Assembly: GCF_049801055.1 (NCBI RefSeq)
Contig: NZ_JBNAGF010000001.1
Coordinates: 615,008-679,007, forward strand
Reading direction: 5' to 3'
Source of the DNA: JBNAGF01 sp049801055
GTDB lineage: Bacteria; Pseudomonadota; Alphaproteobacteria; Rhodobacterales; Rhodobacteraceae
DNA: 64,000 nucleotides
The position numbers and the translations under genes were made by a program. Below the pieces are notes generated by a model. It was not told the origin of the DNA and made no database searches. It saw only the letters and a program-made list of their open reading frames with translations. Below are positions 25,102 to 31,938 of the stretch, piece by piece. The stretch's first letter is position 1; every line of letters begins with the position of its first letter.

Positions 25102-26496
25102 TCAGGTTACCTCATAGGGCAGGGTGCCGCGCGCATCGGTGTTTATCGTAAGGCGCCGTTCCAGCGGCGGGACCGAGCGCTGGTGACAGGTGCGTCGCTC
25201 GCAGATCCGGCAGGAAATCCCGATCGGCTCGAATGCGTTGGCGTTGTTGACGTCCAGATTGTCGGCATAGACCAGCGCATCGGCGTGGCGGATTTCGCAT
25301 CCGAGAGCAATTGCATAGCGCCGCACCGGCGCGCCATAGGATCCGCCCGGTTTCGACACGTCGCGAGCCAGCGAGATGTATCTCACCCCGTCCGGCGTTT
25401 CCGCAAGCTGGCGCAGGAAATGCCCCGGTGTCTCAAAGGCGCGGTGCACGTTCCAGAGCGGGCACGCCCCGCCAAATCGTGCAAACTGAAGTCGGGTGGC
25501 CGAGTGGCGCTTGGTGATCGTTCCGGCCTGATCCACCCGCACAAAGAAAAACGGAATGCCCTTGGCGCCGGGGCGCTGCATGGTGGACAGCCGGTGGGCC
25601 ACCTGCTCGATGGACGCGCCGAAGCGGGTTGAGAGCAGTTCGAGATCGTGCCGGCAATCCTGCGCAGCTGCAAGAAAGCGGGAATAGGGCATCAGGGCGG
25701 CGCCGGCGAAATAGTTTGCCAATCCGATCTTGGCGATGGCGCGGGCTTCTTCGCTGTGAAAACGGGCGAAATCCAGCGTTGCTTCGAGAAGCTTGTCCTG
25801 ACTCAAAAGGGCCAGTTGCAGCAGAAGCTGGAAAACCTGTGTCTGGGGCGAGCTACGGTCAGATAGTGTCAGCGTTTTGCGATCTGCATCATAGACACGC
25901 AGGGCCTCGCTTCCTGTCAGTTCGACGCGAATACCGAGCGCCTCCAGTCGCTTTTGAGCCAGGGTCCTGATATCGCCCGAAGCAGATTCGGCGAAATGTT
26001 CGGCGGCGCGGTCAACCGCATCGATGTAGTTGTCGCAATAGTGGAAGAAGTCCCGGACTTCCTCCCAAGGGCTGGCCTGCAGCGCGGCATCCTCGCGGCC
26101 AAGGGCCTCGTCAAGCGAAGCCAGCCGTTCGTGCGTTTGCCGATAGGCCCGGTGCAGCCCGATGAAGGCGCGCGCCAGCGCCGGGGCGTTGGAGGCGGTC
26201 AGGCGAAGATCTGCCAGCGGCGGCATCCCCTCGGCAAAAACCGGATCGGCAAGCGCCTCACGCATGTCCGAAACAAGCCGTTCGCTGTCACCGGTATTCA
26301 GTTCGGTCACGTCCAGTCCGAACTCCTGCGCCAGAGCCAGCACAACGGTGGTGCTGACAGGCCGGTTGTTGTTCTCCATCTGGTTCAGATAGGGCAGCGA
26401 TACCCCCAGCTTGGTGGCAAAATCCTTTTGGGTCAGCCCCAGTCTGGTGCGGATTTCGCGCAGCTTGGCGCCGGCATAGAGTTTCTGGCTGCTCAT
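25102..26496 (-). CDS. pccR: ScfR-family regulator PccR (propionyl-CoA carboxylase regulator)
   Basis: 464 residues. An N-terminal XRE-type HTH (AKLREIRTRLGLTQKDFATKLGVSLPYLNQMENNN) is followed by the long acyl-CoA-sensing region of short-chain fatty acyl-CoA regulators (ANYFAGAALMPYSRFLAAA, IrrE-like fold). The C-terminal domain carries ISCRICERRTCHQR, probably a metal-binding cysteine cluster. PccR controls pccB in Rhodobacter sphaeroides; here pccB is one gene away. The ATG at 26496 is the usual family start (MSSQKLYAGAKLREIR). Candidate binding sites lie upstream of this gene and of pccB. Confidence 0.9.
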   Translation of the reverse strand: MSSQKLYAGAKLREIRTRLGLTQKDFATKLGVSLPYLNQMENNNRPVSTTVVLALAQEFGLDVTELNTGDSERLVSDMREALADPVFAEGMPPLADLRLTASNAPALARAFIGLHRAYRQTHERLASLDEALGREDAALQASPWEEVRDFFHYCDNYIDAVDRAAEHFAESASGDIRTLAQKRLEALGIRVELTGSEALRVYDADRKTLTLSDRSSPQTQVFQLLLQLALLSQDKLLEATLDFARFHSEEARAIAKIGLANYFAGAALMPYSRFLAAAQDCRHDLELLSTRFGASIEQVAHRLSTMQRPGAKGIPFFFVRVDQAGTITKRHSATRLQFARFGGACPLWNVHRAFETPGHFLRQLAETPDGVRYISLARDVSKPGGSYGAPVRRYAIALGCEIRHADALVYADNLDVNNANAFEPIGISCRICERRTCHQRSVPPLERRLTINTDARGTLPYEVT

Positions 26497-26529
26497 GGTC
26501 TGGCTCTGCACTTCGTGTCTTTTGATGGC

Positions 26530-26567
26530 TTTGCTGATTTGCTGGGTTCTAAGAGTATCTTTGCAAA
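26530..26567. promoter_or_regulatory. Candidate PccR site in the pccR promoter
   Basis: TTTGCTGATTTGC (26530-26542) has the same TTTGC-N3-TTTGC form as two copies before pccB, and a TTTGCAAA palindrome follows at 26560-26567. They lie 34 and 64 nt upstream of the pccR start, suggesting autoregulation. Confidence 0.55.
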
Positions 26568-26586
26568 CCCGGTGGGGCAAGGGCGC

Positions 26587-27801
26587 TCAGAGGCCCAGTT
26601 TCCGCTCGCGTCGGATCACCACAAAGATCGAAACCAGCCCAAGTGCGGCCGTTACCAGCATCAGCAACAGAAGGGGCATGGCGTCGGTGCCCGGCTTGAG
26701 AAGCAGACTGCTCAGACCGCTGAGCGCGGCGCCACCGATCAGCATGATGGCGCCGCTCAGACCTGACGCAGTGGCGGCAAGGTGCGGACGCACCGACAGC
26801 GCCCCGGCTGTCGCATTGGGAATGGCCATACCATTGCCGAGGCCAACAAAGATCATGAAGCCAAAGAAGGTGAACTCATTGCCCAGCCCCGCCACGATGA
26901 GAGCGGTGGACATGGCAACGCCCGAGAAATTGATCCAGCATCCCCAAAGGACCATCCGATTGATTCCGAACCGTGTCGAAAACACGCCCGAAAGCCAGTT
27001 CCCGACAAAGTAACCCGCGGCCGGGGAGCCGAGAAAGAGGCCGAGTGTTCCGGGCGCCATTCCATAGACCTCGGAGCCGACATAAGGCGCGCCCCCGAGA
27101 TAGGCGAAGAAGCTACCCGAGGCGAGGCCGCTGGCCAAAGAATAGCCCCAGAACCGCGGCGACCGCAGCAACTCCGGGTATTCGCGGAACTGTTCTCCAA
27201 GCGTTTTGCCGCTTTTCAGCGCAGTTTCGCCAAAGTCCACATAGGTAAGGATCAGGCTGAAGGCCCCAACGGCGAACAGCAGCCAGAAACTGGCCTTCCA
27301 GCCGAAAAACGAATCCAACACGCCTCCCAGAGGGGGCGCCAGCAATGGCACAACGGCCATGCCCATGGTGACATAGCCAATCATACTTGCAGCTTGGTCC
27401 TGATCGTACATGTCCCGCACGGCGGCCCTGCTCAGCACTATTCCCACCGAGATCGCGGCCTGACACATGCGGAAGGCGAGAAAAACGTAGACGTTCGGGG
27501 CCATGATGCACCCGAGGGTCGCAATCAGGAACAGGGTGATACCCCACAGAATCACGGGGCGGCGTCCGAACTTGTCCGCAATGGGACCCATCAGGATCTG
27601 CAGCACCGCGTTCATCGCGAGATAAAGCGACACCGAAAGCTGGATCAGCTGGTAATCTGCTCGGAAATACTCGGCCATATTGGGCAGGCTGGGCAGGAAC
27701 ACGTTCATGCCCAGTGCCGAGGCACCCGACAGCAAGATCAGCGTCGCGATATGCGGCGGTCCCCTGTGGGCTGACGGCGAAGGCGTTCCGGTTGTCTGCA
27801 T
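26587..27801 (-). CDS. Bcr/CflA-type MFS drug-resistance transporter
   Basis: 404-residue, twelve-helix MFS protein. Bcr/CflA marks: ALGMNVFLPSLPNMAEYF in helix 1, LMGPIADKFGRRPVILWG (motif A) and RAAVRDMYDQDQAASMIGYV after helix 4. Probably proton-driven efflux of a drug or metabolite. The ATG at 27801 has no clear ribosome site; the open frame continues upstream without conservation. It lies between pccR and pccB and is divergent from pccB, so the PccR-like motifs at 27863-27915 could also affect it. Confidence 0.85.
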   Translation of the reverse strand: MQTTGTPSPSAHRGPPHIATLILLSGASALGMNVFLPSLPNMAEYFRADYQLIQLSVSLYLAMNAVLQILMGPIADKFGRRPVILWGITLFLIATLGCIMAPNVYVFLAFRMCQAAISVGIVLSRAAVRDMYDQDQAASMIGYVTMGMAVVPLLAPPLGGVLDSFFGWKASFWLLFAVGAFSLILTYVDFGETALKSGKTLGEQFREYPELLRSPRFWGYSLASGLASGSFFAYLGGAPYVGSEVYGMAPGTLGLFLGSPAAGYFVGNWLSGVFSTRFGINRMVLWGCWINFSGVAMSTALIVAGLGNEFTFFGFMIFVGLGNGMAIPNATAGALSVRPHLAATASGLSGAIMLIGGAALSGLSSLLLKPGTDAMPLLLLMLVTAALGLVSIFVVIRRERKLGL

Positions 27802-27862
27802 GTTGTCGGGTCTATGGGTTGGCCATTGTGCTGTCCATACGGTCGTCGCGTTACAATCGATG

Positions 27863-27919
27863 TTTGCAAATTTGCGAATTGCTGAAATTTGGCTGCGGAG
27901 AGTTTGCAAATTTGCCGAA
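27863..27919. promoter_or_regulatory. Two direct PccR-type motifs upstream of pccB
   Basis: TTTGCAAATTTGC occurs identically at 27863-27875 and 27903-27915, start to start 40 bp (about four helical turns), 68 nt before pccB. Each copy is followed by GAA or CGAA. PccR of Rhodobacter sphaeroides is reported to act at TTTGCAAA-type elements (from memory). Spacing suggests two regulator dimers on one face of the DNA. Confidence 0.7.
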
Positions 27920-27983
27920 TAGGCCTTTGGGCTACCCGGATCAGCCTATATGGTGCGCACAAATTTAAAAGGGGACAAACGCC

Positions 27984-29516
27984 ATGAAAGACATCCTTGC
28001 CGAGCTCGAAACCCGCCGCGAAGCAGCGCGCAAGGGCGGCGGGCAAAAGCGGATCGACGCGCAGCACGCCCGTGGCAAGCTGACAGCCCGCGAGCGGATC
28101 GAACTGCTGCTCGATGCCGATAGCTTCGAAGAATTCGACATGTTCGTAACCCATCGCTGCACCGATTTCGGGATGGAAGAGCAAAAACCCGCAGGCGATG
28201 GCGTCGTTACCGGATGGGGAACGATCAACGGACGAATGGTCTATGTCTTCTCACAGGATTTCACTGTGTTTGGTGGGTCGCTGTCGGAAACCCATGCGCA
28301 GAAGATTTGCAAGATCATGGATATGGCGGTGCAGAACGGAGCCCCTGTGATCGGCATCAACGATTCTGGCGGGGCGCGGATTCAGGAAGGCGTGGCCTCG
28401 CTGGCGGGTTATGCCGAAGTGTTCCAGCGCAACATCATGGCGTCCGGCGTGGTGCCGCAGATCAGCGTGATCATGGGGCCGTGCGCCGGTGGTGCCGTTT
28501 ACAGCCCCGCGATGACCGACTTCATCTTCATGGTCAAAGACACCTCCTACATGTTCGTAACCGGGCCGGACGTCGTGAAGACCGTGACCAACGAAGTGGT
28601 CACCGCCGAGGAGTTGGGGGGCGCTTCGACCCATACCCGCAAAAGTTCGGTCGCTGACGGCGCTTTCGAGAACGACGTCGAAGCACTGGCCGAGATTCGC
28701 CGGCTTGTCGATTTCCTGCCCGCAAACAACCGGGAAAAGCCGCCGGTGCGCCCCTTCTTCGACAGCCCCTCACGGTCGGAAACCTCGCTCGACACACTGG
28801 TGCCCGAGAACCCCAACACGCCCTACGATATGAAGGAACTGATCCTCAAAGTGGCGGACGAGGGTGATTTCTACGAGATCCAGCAGGATTACGCCAATAA
28901 CATCATCACCGGTTTCATCCGGCTTGAGGGTCAGACCGTTGGCATTGTGGCCAACCAGCCGATGGTTCTCGCCGGTTGTCTCGATATCGACAGCAGCCGC
29001 AAGGCGGCGCGGTTCGTGCGGTTCTGCGACTGCTTCGAAATTCCGATCCTGACACTTGTCGACGTGCCAGGATTCCTGCCGGGCACCAGTCAGGAATACG
29101 GCGGCGTCATCAAGCACGGCGCGAAACTGCTTTTCGCCTATGGCGAAGCCACAGTTCCGAAGGTGACGGTGATCACCCGCAAGGCCTATGGCGGAGCCTA
29201 TGACGTCATGGCGTCCAAACATTTGCGCGGCGATTTCAACTATGCGTGGCCCACCGCCGAGATTGCGGTGATGGGGGCCAAGGGCGCGACCGAGATCATC
29301 CATCGGGCGGATCTGGACGATGCGGAAAAGATCGCGGCGCACGCGGCCGACTACGAAGATCGGTTCGCCAATCCCTTTGTTGCCGCTGAACGGGGCTTCA
29401 TCGACGAGGTGATCCAGCCCAAGTCCACCCGCCGCCGTGTCTCGCGTGCGTTCGCATCGCTGCGCAACAAGAAGCTCGAGAACCCGTGGAAGAAGCACGA
29501 CAATATCCCGCTTTAG
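27984..29516 (+). CDS. pccB: Propionyl-CoA carboxylase beta chain
   Basis: 510-residue carboxyltransferase subunit that moves CO2 from carboxybiotin to propionyl-CoA, giving methylmalonyl-CoA. N-terminal RLTARERIELLLD-like segment, the acyl-CoA/carboxybiotin oxyanion regions INDSGGARIQEGVASLAG and MGPCAGGAVYSPAMTDFIFM, then the second half with NQPMVLAGCLDIDSSRKAARF and VPGFLPGTSQEYGGVIKHGAK. Length is typical. The ATG follows AAAAGGGGA at 8 nt. Two PccR-type sites lie upstream. Confidence 0.96.
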   Translation: MKDILAELETRREAARKGGGQKRIDAQHARGKLTARERIELLLDADSFEEFDMFVTHRCTDFGMEEQKPAGDGVVTGWGTINGRMVYVFSQDFTVFGGSLSETHAQKICKIMDMAVQNGAPVIGINDSGGARIQEGVASLAGYAEVFQRNIMASGVVPQISVIMGPCAGGAVYSPAMTDFIFMVKDTSYMFVTGPDVVKTVTNEVVTAEELGGASTHTRKSSVADGAFENDVEALAEIRRLVDFLPANNREKPPVRPFFDSPSRSETSLDTLVPENPNTPYDMKELILKVADEGDFYEIQQDYANNIITGFIRLEGQTVGIVANQPMVLAGCLDIDSSRKAARFVRFCDCFEIPILTLVDVPGFLPGTSQEYGGVIKHGAKLLFAYGEATVPKVTVITRKAYGGAYDVMASKHLRGDFNYAWPTAEIAVMGAKGATEIIHRADLDDAEKIAAHAADYEDRFANPFVAAERGFIDEVIQPKSTRRRVSRAFASLRNKKLENPWKKHDNIPL

Positions 29517-29558
29517 GGCCACAAGGTGGGGACGACCCCCGCCATCGGAGGTAATCGC

Positions 29559-29957
29559 ATGACCAATCTCTGGAAGAATCAGGCTTTCAGCATCTCTCAC
29601 GCCGACGATTCCCCTTTTGTCGGCGAAGGGTTGCGGGCTTTTTTCGAGTATCGGGATCTTGGGATCGATAGTGCCACAAAGGGCCGCTTCGGGGCGCATG
29701 TCATTCGTGCCGTTCCGGGCATGGAGAGCCCCGGCGCATGGCACAGCCACGATCTGGATTTCCAGATGGTCTACGTCACCAAAGGTTGGGTGGTCTTCGA
29801 ATATGAAGGGCAGGGGGAGCATATGCTGCGAGAGGGTTCCTGTGTGCTACAGCCCCCCGGAATCAAGCATCGGGAGGTGAGGCATTCCGATGACATGGAA
29901 CTGATCGAAATCATCTCGCCCGCAAAATTTGACACCAAGGACGAATCAGCCCCATGA
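29559..29957 (+). CDS. Cupin-domain protein of the pcc cluster
   Basis: 132-residue single-barrel cupin. Motif 1 is SPGAWHSHDLDFQMVYVTKG and motif 2 LREGSCVLQPPGIKHREVRHSDDMELIEI, with His-x-His and a later His as likely metal ligands. Cytosolic. GGAGG lies 7 nt before the ATG. It starts 42 nt after pccB and overlaps the next gene by 4 nt (ATGA), so it is in the pccB transcript. No reaction can be assigned. Confidence 0.78.
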   Translation: MTNLWKNQAFSISHADDSPFVGEGLRAFFEYRDLGIDSATKGRFGAHVIRAVPGMESPGAWHSHDLDFQMVYVTKGWVVFEYEGQGEHMLREGSCVLQPPGIKHREVRHSDDMELIEIISPAKFDTKDESAP

Positions 29958-30436
29958 TCCGCGCCACCGGAAAGAACCACGCGCACGCCGATGGCGCAGC
30001 GCCAGCAACCCCGGTAGGAGGAGCGCGCATCTTGCGTGGCCGGGGTTGCCGACTTTCCGCGGCTTTTCTGTCTGTGTTGCCCACATTGTCCGGTGCCACC
30101 GAAGCCTTGCCTGTGCCGTCCGGCCAACCGGTGGTTCTGTCTCAGGTTCTGCTTGATGAGAACCCCGGCGAGCTTTGGGTGCGTTTCCGGTTCGTGGCCC
30201 CCAAGATCGGCCAGACTGTCGGTCGCATCGGCTATGACGTGACCACGCTCGACATGGCACATCTGTGTGAAACGCTCGCCCGGCCTTATCTTGATCAGCA
30301 TCAGCTGGCTCCCGCCCGCATTGTTATTTCCTTTGCTGACCGGGTGCTGGATTTCGGAGTTTCCGATCCGCAGGCCACCCAGTTCTTCGAAGCGTATCGC
30401 ATTGCGGATTCAGGCTGTATCTGGGAGGGGTTTTGA
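29954..30436 (+). CDS. DUF6497 family secreted protein
   Basis: 160 residues. A long basic N terminus leads to a signal-like stretch (GCRLSAAFLSVLPTLSGATEA), followed by SGQPVVLSQVLLDENPGELWVRFRFVAPKIG and a C-terminal DFGVSDPQATQFFEAYRIADSGCIWEGF. I recognise this as the DUF6497 type found in Rhodobacterales; function unknown. Start overlaps the cupin stop as ATGA. A start further in, nearer the signal peptide, is possible. Confidence 0.7.
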   Translation: MIRATGKNHAHADGAAPATPVGGARILRGRGCRLSAAFLSVLPTLSGATEALPVPSGQPVVLSQVLLDENPGELWVRFRFVAPKIGQTVGRIGYDVTTLDMAHLCETLARPYLDQHQLAPARIVISFADRVLDFGVSDPQATQFFEAYRIADSGCIWEGF

Positions 30437-30644
30437 CGATGGCACAACATGTTGCGAGGAGAAACTCATCCATGCTGGAAATTGAGGCTTTGGAGTCACA
30501 ACGGGCCCGGATACTGGGCGACGCATGTCCTTCGGTGCGGAATTCGATTATGCTCGGCGACGGTCGCAATACTGCGGCCGAAACCCTGAGGCAGGCGAAA
30601 GAACTTTCTTTCGCTGGTTTCATACACACGATCAGGAGACCGAG

Positions 30645-30782
30645 ATGTCGAAGAGCATCAAGTTCCTGGCAATGGTCGCCTTTGTCGGCGCCGTTGCCGC
30701 ATGCGGCAACTCTCAGCAGGAAGAGTTCGTCGTGGTCGAGCCCATCTCGACTGAGCCGACCTATACAGGAAAGCTCAAGTAA
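30645..30782 (+). CDS. Small lipoprotein, 45 residues
   Basis: MSKSIKFLAMVAFVGAVAAC is a full lipoprotein signal with the lipobox Cys at position 20, followed by a short acidic tail NSQQEEFVVVEPISTEPTY. AGGAG lies 6 nt before the ATG. Likely outer-membrane or inner-membrane anchored peptide; function unknown. The 208 nt before it show no convincing gene. An imperfect hairpin (30791-30816) follows the stop. Confidence 0.72.
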   Translation: MSKSIKFLAMVAFVGAVAACGNSQQEEFVVVEPISTEPTYTGKLK

Positions 30783-30887
30783 GCTGCATTCGGGGCCGGC
30801 CTTCGTGCCGACCCCGACCCGCTCTGCATGGTCCAGCCGGGTCCGGTTTCTGACCCAAGCACCTTCTGTCACGGCGGAGGGGGCATC

Positions 30888-31235
30888 ATGCTGAAGCACC
30901 GTGGGTTCCCGAGCCGCCTCCCAAGCACCGATTTCCAGTTCACGATCCGTCGCCCCAATCCCAAGGGCGTGACCAAGATTATCCGGCGCGAAAGACATCG
31001 CGACCGCAAGCCGGCGGACCGACGCGCGGATGCGGGTTTCATGGCCGCGCTCTGGGCGCATTTCGGCGAAGAGCCCTTTGAACGCGGAAATCTCGATGCG
31101 GGCCGGATCAGCTGGCTTTTCGGCCGCGAAGTTGTGCCCGCCGAAGATCCCTTTGACCCAGAGAGTTACGAGGCTCTGCTGAAAATCGACGTGAATGCTG
31201 CGCGGGTGGCCTTCCCTGAGATTATCGAGGGGTAA
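30888..31235 (+). CDS. Conserved hypothetical protein of the pcc cluster
   Basis: 115 residues, no signal peptide or membrane helix. Basic N-terminal half (TIRRPNPKGVTKIIRRERHRDRKPADRR), then FMAALWAHFGEEPFERGNLDAGRISWLFGREVVPAEDPFDPESYEALL. GGAGG precedes the ATG at 7 nt. I do not recognise the family; the basic and acidic halves could suit nucleic-acid or protein binding. Position between pccB and pccA is all that hints at a role. Confidence 0.65.
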   Translation: MLKHRGFPSRLPSTDFQFTIRRPNPKGVTKIIRRERHRDRKPADRRADAGFMAALWAHFGEEPFERGNLDAGRISWLFGREVVPAEDPFDPESYEALLKIDVNAARVAFPEIIEG

Positions 31236-31584
31236 TCGGCATGAATCTGCGCGCGCATATCACGGATCGGCGGGTATCGGCTCAAATCTGCAATCCTTCC
31301 GACGGCGCCTTGGATGGCGTTCTGCAATGCTGCAACGTGATCTGCGTGTCCGGGATCGACAATCCTGCGCCGGTGTCGGGCCATCTATTCCGTACCCCTT
31401 TCCTGGTCGGGCAGATCTCCCTCCCCCGAGGTGATCTGCCCGAACTTTTTACCATTCGCACCGGGCACGAAGGGCGGCAGGCTTTCGCTCAAATCATCGC
31501 GTCAAAGCGCATCCACTTGTTCTCTTTGGGTTTCGGCGTTTGTGTTGCGCCACAATCCTCGAACGAACAAGAAGGACAGGCAGG
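31236..31584. other. Intergenic stretch, 349 nt
   Basis: Contains the strong terminator at 31407-31450. An open frame from 31241 runs straight through that terminator and through the next gene in another frame; its product is not recognisable and I do not call it. Nothing else was found. Confidence 0.5.
31407..31450 (+). terminator. Intrinsic terminator between pccB and pccA
   Basis: TCGGGCAGATC (31407-31417) pairs perfectly with GATCTGCCCGA (31433-31443); CCTC/GAGG pairs again within the loop. ACTTTTT follows. One of the strongest rho-independent terminators in the window. Confidence 0.88.
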
Positions 31585-31788
31585 ATGCGAGCAAAACGGA
31601 CACTTATTCTATTGGCAATGTGCGGCGGGCTCGCCGCATGCGGAGACACGCCAACCGAGCAGGCGCTCTATGGTGGCGGTGCCGGTTTCGTCGGCGCGCT
31701 TGCGCTTGACGGCGACCCGGTGCTCGGCGCGGCGGCTGGCGCGGCTGGCAACCTGCTCTATTGCCAGAACAACCCGGGCAAGTGCTGA
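31585..31788 (+). CDS. Small glycine-rich lipoprotein, 67 residues
   Basis: MRAKRTLILLAMCGGLAAC is a lipoprotein signal with lipobox Cys19. The mature part is short and Gly/Ala-rich (YGGGAGFVGALALDGDPVLG, AAAGAAGNLLYCQNNPGKC), like small surface or glycine-zipper lipoproteins. AAGGA and AGG lie just before the ATG. It stands between two terminators (31407-31450 and 31868-31905), so it is probably transcribed alone from a promoter in the gap before it. Confidence 0.72.
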   Translation: MRAKRTLILLAMCGGLAACGDTPTEQALYGGGAGFVGALALDGDPVLGAAAGAAGNLLYCQNNPGKC

Positions 31789-31867
31789 CGCGCTGACGCG
31801 CCGGACACCGGCCCGGCCGAACCGAATTTCATCGGGGTCTTTCGAGACCCGTAACGCATACGCGCAC

Positions 31868-31905
31868 AACACCGCTTCGGAGCCTTTGCTCCGGGGCGGT
31901 GTTTT
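31868..31905 (+). terminator. Intrinsic terminator upstream of pccA
   Basis: AACACCGC-TT-CGGAGC (31868-31883) pairs with GCTCCG-GG-GCGGTGTT (31888-31903), the TT/GG step being G-T wobbles, giving a 16-bp stem with a 4-nt loop and TT after it. It lies 80 nt after the lipoprotein stop and 34 nt before pccA. Confidence 0.75.
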
Positions 31906-31938
31906 GCGTTCTACCGAACACAAGACAAGGGACTGCAC

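Noticed and set aside
30433..30894. Open frame beginning around GAGGAG before 30472
   Set aside because: It overlaps the better-supported 45-residue lipoprotein and the start of the following gene; the translation becomes low-complexity Ser/Arg-rich, typical of a shadow frame.
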